DNA of 64,000 nucleotides from Solenopsis invicta (lineage: Eukaryota > Arthropoda > Insecta > Hymenoptera > Formicidae). Positions 1 through 11,660 of the stretch are shown piece after piece. The notes under the pieces are model-generated. The model was not told the DNA's origin and did no database searches. It saw only the letters and a program-made list of their open reading frames with translations. Every line of letters begins with the position of its first letter. Position 1 is the first letter of the stretch. The translations under genes and the position numbers were made by a program. Location: assembly GCF_016802725.1 (NCBI RefSeq), contig NC_052672.1, positions 13,650,710 through 13,714,709 of the forward strand, in the 5' to 3' direction.

Positions 1-1118
1 AATACCGCATCCTTTCTGCAGATCATCGTTTTTGTCCTGCAAATTTTGTTACGTGCCAACGAAGCAAGAAATCAACCATCTTTCATATCGATGTTCTTTT
101 TTTTTTAAACGAATGTATAATGTATGCGCGTCCCTGTGCACAAAAGGTGCTCGCACTCCGCCTTTATAAGTGGTAGGTGAACACCTAATCGAGGCCCAAA
201 TTAGGGCGGGCGATAACCGCGGCGCCAGTGCGGAACACGACGTGGCACAAAGAAACTCCTCCGTGCGTGCCACCCCTCTCTTGCGTAGGATTCGACCGTA
301 ATTTCGAATGTGATGCAGCAGTATTTTCGGGGGGTGAGACGACGTATTTGCCGTCGCAACACTTACGTGGTAACACTTTGATGGATGAGAAATAATAATC
401 GGTGGTTACAAGGACCTCTACAGTGGACACTCCTTACATTTTCTTTGCTCAGGTAAAGACACTCGATCGTGACTTACTCTTCCCATAATGACTAAATCAT
501 TTCTTAATCGTTCGTTCATACGTTTCAAGTGCATTGAGTTTGTTGAAAATGGTCACACTATTTCAGAGAATAAAAAGGAAAGTCTATGTTTACATATAGA
601 AGCAATAAAAATAATACAATGAACGATAAAGGTGCATAATTTTTGTGAAATATGCAATTAAAAATATGCATACATTTTAAAAGCACTTACCTTTATAACT
701 CCAGTATTGTGGTGGATTTATGTTATTTTTTTACGTACACATATATTACTTTATGAAACTATAAATTAAAAAAATATATATATTCTTGCGTATTATTTTT
801 TATTTATATTATTATTCTTTGGAAAGGATATTTGTGAAACATGATGTTTGTTCAGAAGAATCAATAAGAGTAATGAAATAAAACTGCAATTATTGTAATC
901 TTGTGAAATAGTATTAAAGAAGAAATACATTGGCGAAATGGTGCTTTTATGCATCCATTCTTTAAGATACGACTGGCTAGACAAAATACGAATTCGCTGA
1001 AAGAAGAGTGTATACACAAAGAGAAAGAATAAGGAGGGGGAAGAGGCACGAGCCTCTTCCTTGACTTTACATTACGTTTTCTCGAAAGAAAATGGTTGTA
1101 TGGATGAGGAAGGGTGGA

Positions 1119-1121
<3 letters not shown>

Positions 1122-1187
<66 letters not shown>
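1122..1187. repeat. GA dinucleotide microsatellite
   Basis: About 33 uninterrupted GA units, the longest simple repeat in the window. It produces long Ser/Leu reading frames on the minus strand that are not genes. Confidence 0.98.
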
Positions 1188-3374
1188 CTGGAGGATGAAG
1201 CGTAAAGCAGCGTGTCGAGGGCAAATTAAAGAGGAACTAGCGAAAAAAAGAGAACGGGGGAGGGGGTGAAATGGAAGGGAACGCATGAAGTGCCGCTTTC
1301 ACCCTCGAGTCATTAAAAACGCGGTCGTCGTTCTAGCCATTAGAATGACAAATGACGTCGTTGACGGTGCCAAATTAGTACGATGAAAGGACGACAGACA
1401 CTGCAAAAGCCCAGCGTGACGTGACCTGTGCACGGGTACGTTAGGCAGTTTGTAAAACCTTTAAAATAAAAATTTTTATCGTGTATATTCGCTTGTACTC
1501 GTTACTAAAACAATGATGATTATTGCCTTTGAAAATTAATGGAATTTTGAAAATAAATTACTACGAAAAAGAAAGAACTAAACTTTTCACATGAGTTATT
1601 GTTTAACTATATTATAAGAGAGGATTAAAACTAGATTTAAAAGATTTTTCTATTTATTTACTGTAATATTCATAAAAATATTTAATAAAGATTGTGAGAG
1701 TTTACGTAAGTCTCATATTGCATAACTATGTTATTATCAAAATTAAATTGAAAAACCTTTGGTATAATATCTAAAAAGAATTTTTAATATAACCGATATT
1801 TTGATGCTTTGAAATACGTCGATATTAATCTGAATTTTTAGAGAACGCTAGTTAGAAATATAAATCACTACACAGAGAACTAATAAACAGATTCAGCAGA
1901 TCCCCGTTGGCTTTAAGTATCCAATGCGTACTTCAATGTATATTCATTTATTAAGATTAAAGAGTATTTATGGAATCTCTGGAGCTTTCCAATTAAGCGT
2001 ACCATTGGATTATTCTACAATTACCTAGATAATTGGCTCTCGGTGAATATCCGCTGCAATCTGATTGTATTTATATGCGCAATTGCTAAAACTGGCTAAA
2101 ATAATTATTCTTGTAATCAAGGCTGACATACGATATGATATACAGCAATTTTTTTAGAAGGATGTCACATAGGATTACGGAAACTATACTTTTCCTTAGC
2201 GTAGCAAAAAATTCTGATGAGATAAGAGGATAAGATGATTTTTCCAAGGTAACAAAAAAGATCTCGTAAAGTCATTTTTGCTTCGCTAAAAGTTTTATTT
2301 CGTTCGTCGGCCTGTCAGCCCGGCGTGTTTGTCCGTGTGTGCGTGTATGTGTGTATGATTTTATGTACGCATGCGTGTATGTATTTTTGTTGTTCGTGTA
2401 CTTGTATGCGTTTACGTTACACACCTCGTAGTCGCCTACGTCGCAATTAATACAATATAATATGTATAGTTTTGTTTTTTTTTTATCTATCTCGATAGCA
2501 TACAAAAGGATACAGGCACACAAATATCAAATATGCATCCGGTACTCGCGTTATGCTATTAATCAATAATTACACTCACAATGGTACCGCCCCTCCGCAC
2601 TTGTCGTTTATGCTATATATTATAATACAGATATATACAAATGGTCGCTTTCCCGCGCGTCGACGGGCGTATTTATAATACGTTTACACATATGTACGTA
2701 TAAATTACAGTCGCTATATACATCGAGAGATTATGCGGCGCGTTTAATACCTTCGGGGTGGCGGAAAGTTTCCTATTATCGCTTGTGCTAAATCTATTGA
2801 TAAACCATCATCGTTGTCGTTGTTGTTGTCGTATCTGCTCACCGCGCTTTCTTCGACTTTCTACAATACAGTACAGCACAGCCAGACGCGAGGTACTTTA
2901 CGATCGATCTTTTATGTACACGGTGTCCGCTCTCGACGAGTCTCTCGCATAAAAGTCATACGTGCTAATCGAATTCGTCGTAAGTCGTACAAGAATTATA
3001 TGTTTATGAGAATTGCGAGATAACAAACAGCGCGTCAAGTGATTTTATCATTAAAGCACTTTCATAAAGCATTAAAAGCACTTTCAGCGCGAACATGAGG
3101 GCAAGAGAAATTATGATATCAATTTACTTCAAGAAATTTGCCGTCTGTTTAATTAAGGAAAATTACGTAAATGAATTTTTTTAGAAAGTTTCTCTCGGCC
3201 CATAATTCGTTAACAATATTAATTGCGACGTACCCGTGAGCATAATGCAGCTCCGAACGTCGATCGATCAAACGACCTTTCAGGTTGGTCCATTTCTTTT
3301 TTTGTTTTTTTTTCTTTTTTTTCATGCTCTCCCTCGTAGAGTCGCATGTACGCACACGCACTTACGTGTCGTCG

Positions 3375-3382
3375 TATAAAAG
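3375..3382 (+). promoter_or_regulatory. TATA-like box upstream of the hairpin
   Basis: The 8-mer TATAAAAG lies about 510 bases upstream of the candidate hairpin on the same strand, at the start of a CpG-rich stretch. A single TATA match is weak evidence; a second one (TATAAAAG) lies at 4778-4785. Confidence 0.15.
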
Positions 3383-3885
3383 ATGGGCCAGTTTCCCCCC
3401 TTTCCGTTCGTCGCGCGCGCCGCTCCGTCAGACCCCGTGTGTCGTCGGTTCAACCGGAGCTTCTTCCCGCATTTCTCATGTCAGATAGAAAAAGGGCTGC
3501 ATGCGTGATTTATGCCAAAGACTTTTCCCCAGTCGCACCGGCTGCGCCGTATTCCTGTGCACATTGTACGTACCGGTGCAGAACCGATCGTGTCGTATCT
3601 CGGTTATATCGGCGGGCCGTGCCTGTATCGGTTGTATCGCCCTCGACGTGGCGGCCGGAAGAAAACTTACGACTGGCGTACGTATACCGGGGGCAAGGAA
3701 CCCGTACGGTGCCAAGACAGTGCTATCTCCCCGTTCCGATATTATGAGGGCGGCGCATAAGAATTAGTTGCGTAACATGCAACCGCGCGCAATCCGCGAG
3801 AAGGTATCCCCTTTACGCCCCGAGAATATTAACGTTTCTCGTTGCTGACGAGAATAACTCGAAATTACGACCATGTCCAATTTGA

Positions 3886-3980
3886 CTCCTAGGAGGTAGA
3901 TAATGGCATCCGGTTCTGCTCGAACTAGTTCTAACGGATCGGCTGGTCGGCACTGGATGCCATTATTTACGTCCTCGAGG
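3886..3980 (+). ncRNA. Precursor-microRNA-like hairpin (candidate, antisense to Ddr)
   Basis: Read as plus-strand RNA, 3886-3922 folds against 3944-3980. The core is 12 perfect pairs (3900-3911 with 3955-3966, ATAATGGCATCC against its complement). Inward there are 11 more positions with 2 mismatches and outward 14 more with 3 mismatches, counting G-U pairs. The loop is about 21 nt. Overall 37 paired positions carry five mismatches, with no bulges. This size and the evenly spaced single mismatches are usual for pre-miRNAs. Several G-U pairs become C-A mismatches on the minus strand, so the plus strand is favoured. I do not recognise either arm as a known insect microRNA. A foldback repeat is the alternative. 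Confidence 0.45.
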
Positions 3981-6795
3981 GGTCTTTGTATGTTGGTGGT
4001 ACTCGAGAGCCCGGATAATCTGCACGCATTGTCTTTAGCAGTCGGCGTTCTCACTTGTTCGATTGCTTTATATTAGAGAGCAGTAGACTAGAATGGAAAC
4101 TTTTTTTTACTATAACTTAGAGTAATTTATTTAACTCTATGCACACAATTTTGTTCTGCGAGTTTTCTTTGAAAAAACAACTTCTTATATACAGTTTTTA
4201 AAAATAAATAATTGTACATATATTTTCTAGAGATGTTACAGTATAAGAGCAATTGAAGAATTTTTTTATATTTGTTTTATATAGGTATGCACCGAAAAAG
4301 AGTTTGTTAACAGATACTAAATGTTGAGTCTCGAAAATAATTGTACTTTTCTAAATATTTAATAAGTATAATCAAATTTAGTAATATTTACAAAATACTT
4401 GGAAAAGTAAAATTATTTTTGGTTATATTAATTGAATATTTGGAATAATTGGCATTATTTCATTTAACATTTGGTAGCTATTACCAAACACTTTTTTCAG
4501 TATGTAATGAAAAATAAATACAAAAACAAACGACCCATCGTAGAAAACATCGTAGCGAACAAAACTTTGCGTGCACAGAGGATTAAGAAAGTGCTAAGTT
4601 TCGATAAGCATGTGTTACGGTGTAATATTAAAAGTAAAAACACCATATAAAAGTATAAAAATGTTAATGACAAGTTATGAAAGAATGGCGAGAGAAAATT
4701 ACAGACGATTCTAGAGAACGATCGCGATAGAAGGATATTAACTAGCACTGTCGGCAGCTTGTGCGATTTCATACAAGTATAAAAGAGACATGATATCCTC
4801 CTACGAAGTACGCCGTGAGCAGATACGAAAGTGTCTTCCTTCGTCATTTTTATCGTTTCCTTCGTCGGAGAGATCTCTTCTCTCCCTTAACTCGCGCAAC
4901 TTCTTTTATACAAACTAACTTTCCGCTATCTCGCTGTCTTTCTCTCGCTCCTACCGATCACACTGATCTAGCTCGCCGGTGTGACGTGCGTCGCACGTGC
5001 ACATTCGCGTTCGCTTGAGACAAATTGACGATTATTGCCAGGAGCGGACTGTCAGCGGCTGGAAGTACGAGAGAGGGTTTCAAGGTAACGCGAATTTTCC
5101 GTGCCGTGGTAACGAGAGCTCGGCGAATCGATCACGGTGCCACTGAGCGAGAAAATTATCGAGAGCCGTCGACGAAGAGGAAACTCTCGGCGAGCACGAC
5201 CGCGCCGATCTCGGCCTTAAAAGCGGCGAGAGATCGAAGATCGAGCTCCCGTGGACCTTGAAGGCGACGCGGCGGGCGACCGTTTAGTCGTCGGTCGATC
5301 CGCCCCGTCGCCGTCGTCGTCGCTGCCGCCGCCCTATTACGATAACGATAACCGCTTGTACGTGATATCTCCCGCCTCTAAAAGACGACGATTATTATTG
5401 CGACGAAATTATTTGCTTGGTGCCCCCCCAACTTAAGGCGCTTGAAGAAAGTGTGTGTATATGGTACGAGGTCCCTAACGGTTAATATTTACACTCGAGA
5501 GAGAGAAGCGTTCGAAGCTGTCACTGTTAGTTTTTTCTTAAAATTTTCTAACATCCTACGTGGCGACGATATCGATTAAACACTAAATATACATAGCAAT
5601 GTTTCCAATCGTTGTAGACGCTACGCGCCGCTCTTGCCGCGAAGGGGCGCGACCTGCGCGGGGGAACGCTCGATTAAATTTCTCCTCGACGAGCCAAACT
5701 GTCTCACGCTTAATCGAAAAACCGATATGCGCGCGCGAACATCACGTTCGATCGGTTGTTCGGATAAAAATAGCGGAATGTCAATTAGTATCGCGCGTAC
5801 ACTTCGGTCTCGGAAGCGTGCGATTGCGAGACCCGAGTGCGGAGCGATGCCCCGGGGAGACCGGGTCCGATGAAATGAGAGAAAAATTGAGCTTAATAGA
5901 TTACGATCGGTAATCAAGGAAAGTGCGGCGGTCAATGGACGACCAAATAATCGTACGGGAGAGAACGCTATTTGAACGGCTCGCGGTAAAAGCGCCGAAC
6001 GAGCCTTAAATTTCATGCCACGTTCCACGTCAGATATTTAAACCGGTAATAAATTTTGCGCCGCGCGCACACAGGTGCACATAGCCATCGCCGTTTGTCG
6101 ACCTAGGAGAGAGAAAGAGCGTCGTTGCACTTTACGGCTGCTCTTTCAGGGCGAAATTCAAGGGAGAGCTCCACCGCGCAAGGCACGCTTAAGCATATAA
6201 CGTGCCTATATATATAGTATGTTACTCGCGAGAGCCGGGCTCTTTTTCATTATATATCACAATGTGGTCGAGGGTCTCTCTCATCCTTGCGCACCCGATA
6301 TCTCGAATCTTTCTATACGTTTTTTTTTCTTTTCTCCACTTTTGTTCAATTACGTACACATGTAGTTATTGTTGTCTCATCCCTGTATTGTCGGTTTCTT
6401 AACGCTGGTAATTCTCGATTCTCCTCGTTGCATGAAGGCGATGTCGGTAGAGATAGAGAAATAAAGTTGGGCTTATACAATCTATTATATGCTTAAAATT
6501 CGTCGTCATACATATTACCTTTTTGTATGTATAATATATATATCTATATATATATTTTTTTTTATTTTTTCGAATATATATGTATATATAAATTAAAGAT
6601 TCGTCACGGAGCATAATAAATAATACGACGTGCGCGTGTATGGCGCAAGTCGGGTTACTGAATTATTTATGTGACGTCAGTCTTGTATGAGGCGGGATCG
6701 AAGCTCGCTATCGTTCGCTCTTTTAAATATCGTTACGCCGATCTCGTCGCGGCTTTTTTTTCCCTTCTTCCCCCCGATGTCAAGCGTCGCACCGC

Positions 6796-6815
6796 GTCGC
6801 GTCGCGTCGCGTCGC
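6796..6815. repeat. GTCGC pentamer tandem repeat
   Basis: Four exact copies of GTCGC in a very CpG-rich patch of the intron. Confidence 0.9.
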
Positions 6816-8449
6816 GCCGCCTGACGTACGTTCGTGCGCGCGAATAATTGAAACGCCCGCTTATTCCATCAAGCCGGTAATTAATTATCTCTTCGATCCG
6901 ACGTAACGATCACGCCATCGGATAAATATCTCATCCGCCCCGGTCGTTTTTTTTTCCTTCCCCTGGTTGTGCCGCGCGTTCCTTCTGGATCGATAGCGAG
7001 CTCGATCTAGTTGCACATGCGCGCCGAACAGACCAAATCATTAACGCGACTCTTCCTTGGAAATTCGTCCGCACGCGTTGACGTGTGTGTGCACTCCTCG
7101 TAACGGTTACACATCGTTTGCCTGTGCCATTCGGGGAGATTGACACGGGCGGAAGTGGCGTTTCGCAACGTCACAAGTTACATCTCGTTCGCGAAATTCC
7201 ACTTCGAGTGTAAAGAGAGAGACAGTGAGGAGACTACTTGGCAGTGTGTGAAACGCTGAAACGCGACAGATGCTGCGACTTGACTCCCTTGATGAGCAAT
7301 TTGAAAATTGCGAACGCTTTTATAAAAACGTCAAGGTGTATCCTACGACTTCGCAATGTCAATTTTCGTGGAAATCTCGCGGGCGAATCTCGAAGAAGAG
7401 CCGTTCGCGCGAGGTCACTTTATCATTAAAAAACTGATATGCCAATTTAATACAACTTCGATTACGAGATTATACTTATCCGTAGGAATCTGCAGGTCGA
7501 ATCTCCCGAAAAGACCGTGCTCGATATTGCGCCTACACAATACGTTACGAAAACTCGTAATTCGTCGATGGCAGTGCTCGTCGAGAAGAGGGAACGCTCT
7601 GTCTCGCGACGGACGCGACCGCGCCGCGATCGCGTCGTTTTTTTTTCTCTCTTTTTCTCGCAATGCGCTAAACTCGGGGGAAAAAATATCGTCGTTGTAA
7701 CAAGCAGGATTACGACCCCTTTCGCCGCGCGGTCGCTCACAGCGTTTACTTCGAAATATACAACGTGTTACTTTTGCCACCGGCCTTTACCTCGAGATTA
7801 ACAACGCGCGTGTTCTCACAGCACCCTCACACGGCACCGGAGCTATTTTACACTGCCCCATGCCGGCGTTCCTTCCTTCCGACGCGTATAAATATTGTAA
7901 AATGCGCGTATGAAGTAAAGCGTGTGGAACAGATTTGCAAAATTCAGAACCCACGTACGTGAATAATTTTATTCTATAAATATTTTCTTGCAAAGAGAGA
8001 AGAGACACGTCATACGAGAGGCGACAGTTTAATTTGATCACCAGGTTGATAATAGCATGCTCATGAATAATTATTAAACAAAAGCGCGATAAAACGAGAA
8101 CTGGTCAAGCTGGAAATGGAAATTGGATCAAATGGAAAGCGTACCAGTGGCGCGACATAATAAAGCAAGAATAATATTATTTAAATATGACTTTCGAATT
8201 AGCGTAATACTGTAAAAGTTGAAGCATTATACTTGTCGGATCTCGAAATGGAACAGAATTCTTGGAAGATGGACCGGTGCCGGAGGGTTCATTCGATCAC
8301 GCGATCTCGTTGCTTACAGTAACGAAGAATCCATCATACCTCTCTTCGATCCTTTCGCCTTCCGTGAATATATTCCTTGCAGGCTGCAAGAAGCCCTTAC
8401 GCGTATCTGTGCAAGGAGTGCTCGCGGCGCTTACTACTTCTGCGCTCAC

Positions 8450-8552
8450 GCTCGCAAACTGGTTCCGGACTCGGTGGATTCGAGTACGTCAAGTTGTTGG
8501 AGCCTCGAAGAGGTGGTGCGCTCATCGGGGGCGGAGGCGGCGGAAAAAAGCT
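8450..8552 (-). CDS. Ddr: Ddr exon 8: proline-rich juxtamembrane, last exon found
   Basis: The exon starts after a GTGCTTGCAG acceptor (ending 8553) in phase 0 and encodes SFF, six prolines, then MSAPPLRGSNN and SNPPSPEPVCE (residues 578-611). The poly-Pro run is a plausible SH3 or WW ligand. The right border is well supported because an in-frame stop lies just upstream in the intron. The left border is not settled: GTGAGC at 8449 (used here), GTAAGC at 8434 and GTAAGG at 8400 are all in an open frame, which may mean alternative donors. The next exon should lead to the kinase domain and is not in the window. Confidence 0.75.
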
Positions 8553-10996
8553 CTGCAAGCACGCCTAATGCATCGGAAAAGCATATGAAACGACGCCTTC
8601 GTATGTCCGGCAAATACGTTTCGCGGAAAATCATTTCGCCTCAAAAATAGCAAGAAAAAGAGCATATTTCTAATCTTCGTTTCTTTAGTTTATTAGTAAT
8701 TTTTTTTCTGTAATATTTGTTATGAAGGATAACTGCCAGCAGCAGTTAATGTCATTTCTATTTTCACGAGAGACTCCAGTTATATCAGAAAAATATATAT
8801 ATTGATTGAGAAAAATGAGAAACGTGAAGAAGAAATCGCAATTTTATCGTTGAAAAGACTTAAATTTGAGATTTTAACTCTTAATGCGACTGTGATAAAT
8901 GCTTTTATGACTCACCTTTGCGCTACCCCTGGAGGACGATTTCGAGAATACGCTATCCTGATCGCTGCTTACGCTAGGCACGGGCATTGGTACTGCATAA
9001 TCGTACGTGGCATCTGTGCAGAAAAAAATATTTTCTTTCACTGCACTGCGAGTAAAACGCTCTTTTCATCAGGCGACATATTTATTAATGTATAATTTAT
9101 ATTTGCTAAATTTGAAGATCGCGACTTGTGTACAATTTGTATTTGAGATCGCGTACAAATGCAAAGGGTTATTAAACGAAGTAACGCGCGGTACAATTGG
9201 ACTGTTTTGTCTATTTCGTATTTGTACTCTGAAGCACCGCGGCCGTACTGAAGAAGTTCAAAGTACTCGACTCACCAGACTGTTCGACGTTGTCATGAAG
9301 GTCCTTGTTGTCTACAACAACCGTGCTATACCCGTAGTACGCCGCATGAGGAGATTCCCGATACTTGTTCTCGTGGAAAGGTTCCTGGTACTCGTCAAGC
9401 CTGACATCGCCCAAAAGACGATCATTGAGATCTCGCGGAAGGGTCGTGAGCTTCGTGCCGGCGTACCGGTCGTCGAGTTCCTCGACCCGGTAGGTCATCA
9501 AGGAGGGATCCTTCTCCGTGGTGCCGTACGCGGATTCCGGCGACAGATGTTGATGATTGCCCGTCGGAATCGCGCTCTTGGCGCCCAGAGGGCTGGCAAA
9601 GTTCTTCCGCTGTCTGTGACGCGTGACTATTAGGAATATGGCGACCGCCAGCAGCAGAATTACGACGGTCAAGACGCCAATGATCACAGCCATGTAAGTC
9701 GGATCGTCCTGCTTAGCTACCGGAACTTCGGCTTGCAGCGGATTGTCGCGAGTCAAAGTTCTATCCCGCAATCGTGGAGCTTCGGTCGTGGGTGGCGTTT
9801 CTGGGGTGAAGTTACCGTGAGCGATGTCTGCAACACGATAGAAACACGTGCTGCTGAGTACAGCATTTTCTCGTGCGAACTTTGACGAAGTTTATTACTC
9901 GAAAATGTTAAGCAGTAACACTGACTGTTCCACAGTGGCAATAACATGATGAATCACGCAAATTTACATTTTTGGAATTAACTTAATTGAAATAATTAAA
10001 ACATTTAACACATTCCAAATATTATCTACATAAATTATAATTATTTCATAAATTTATAATGATAAAAAAACTTTTTTAATTTATGCTAAATACATATTTA
10101 AAATATCTTCTTATTAGGTTCTTTAATTGTACATTTATTCAGCAGAATATTAATACATTTATTTGTTAGATTTTGTGTTCTATGCACGGAAAAAGTTTCG
10201 AACGTTGTTACGATCTTCCTAAAGAAGTCGCGTTAGATATGTGCGATTCGATAAATGTGTTGTCACGACTTTGAACTTTCTATTCGAACGACGAAGGCAA
10301 ATTGTGGAAGTAGAGAAGTCGTGCGTTAAAACTTACCGGAGTCAAAGGTGACTTCGCTGATCATAATCCATCGCGAGGCAAAGCTGAATCTCAATTTGAC
10401 GAACTTGCCGATCCGATGGTGCAGCTTGATTGAGACGTTTCTAGGTTGCTCAAAGATTTTGTCCTCCATGTAGGTATACACGATAGGATCACCCGTGTAG
10501 TACCTGCCGCCGATGCTGAACATGACGCTGACTTCGGAGAATATCTAAAATATAATAAAAAAAAAAGATACAATGCTATCGTATCGATATATCAATAAAC
10601 GGCGTTCAGCTATGAGGAGCATTATTCTAAACTAACTATCGAGCCTGATTACCACACGCGATCGGATAAAGCGCTGTGTGTTCAGAGCTACCGTGCGGAA
10701 TTAATTTGATCGGAAGCATACCCACCCACACACACACCGCAGGTACTCGATTACGTCCACGTAATCAGTATTATCGCCGTTATTACCATCGGTAACAGAT
10801 AATTAGTTAACGGCGCGCTCCGGGATGACATCGACGGTTTCGATAATACGGAGTATCTCACGAACGCGTTCCGAGCGAGCGAGGACGCGTGGAATGCTAA
10901 TTTCATCCCTCGGAGGCGTAAGACAATTCGGCGAGGAGAATCCAAGTCGAGAGCCGTGTGAAACGGACGAAAGACAGAGTTAGGGAGCAAGAGAGG

Positions 10997-11032
<36 letters not shown>

Positions 11033-11627
11033 TACGGAGCTAAGACAGCGTAGGAGTTAGGGACGAAGATTACAAAGCCGAGATTATCTAACTCCCTTAG
11101 ACCCAAAGACAGGGGATGTATGGATTTTCGACGTACTGAAGCCTACCGCCCGCGGATGCGTCAGGAGAATGAGGAAGTCGACGTAGTAGAGGAAGTGGCA
11201 GCCGCGAAGCCGTGGAGAGAAAGATGGGGAGGCGGGGTAGTAGTAGCAGAGGGTGGGTAGTAGCTGGCGATGCTTTGAAGCGCTGTCTTTCGGGAGACGT
11301 GTCCTATCCGCGCGAGCGCGCGCTTGTTAATAGGAGAGGTCGTTTAGGGGTAGCTTCTGCCACTCTGCAGCCCCCATTCGCCGAATTGCCGACTTGCCAG
11401 AATGTCGGTATTGTATTTGAATACATGGCGTATCTGCTCTCTCAGTCAGTGCTTAATATCATTGTACGTACGAGATAGAAAGAGAACGAGAGGGAAGGGG
11501 AGAAAGAACGTCGCGTCCCGTTCTCTTCTCGATATTCGGTCTCTGTCGGATCTTCACCTCCTTCCGTCTTTATTCTGTGAATGCCTCCGTTGGTTTCCCT
11601 CACGAATCACCTCAGCCTTGACTGCCT

Positions 11628-11660
<33 letters not shown>

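Larger units (their letters stand above)
1..8449. other. Intron of Ddr after exon 8 (continues off the left edge)
   Basis: No exon can be supported here. An AT-rich stretch (480-900, 1440-2270, 4080-4700) alternates with CpG-rich stretches (3340-4060, 4800-6200, 6700-8000). It holds the GA microsatellite at 1122-1187, a GTCGC pentamer repeat at 6796-6815 and the hairpin at 3886-3980. No kinase motif (glycine-rich loop, HRD or DFG) was recognised on the minus strand. That this is intron depends on the kinase exons lying further left. Confidence 0.6.

Noticed and set aside
1..36. Possible exon at the left edge after TTTGCAG on the minus strand
   Set aside because: Only 12 codons are visible, phase 1 from exon 8 gives a stop, and the peptide is not recognisable.
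366..415. Possible Ddr exon on the minus strand (EVLVTTDYYFSSIKVLP) with GTAAGT donor
   Set aside because: Phase fits exon 8, but the acceptor side has a poor pyrimidine tract and the peptide does not resemble the pre-kinase region of the family.
691..760. Minus-strand segment between a strong T-rich acceptor and a perfect GTAAGT donor
   Set aside because: All three frames contain stops, so it cannot be a coding exon; an untranslated or cryptic exon cannot be shown.
861..1286. 141-codon minus-strand frame
   Set aside because: It is the translation of the GA microsatellite and its flanks.
3764..4054. 96-codon minus-strand frame across the 3.9 kb hairpin
   Set aside because: No recognisable protein; the stretch is better explained by the inverted repeat read on the plus strand.
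9007..9633. 208-codon plus-strand frame
   Set aside because: Antisense shadow of Ddr exon 6.
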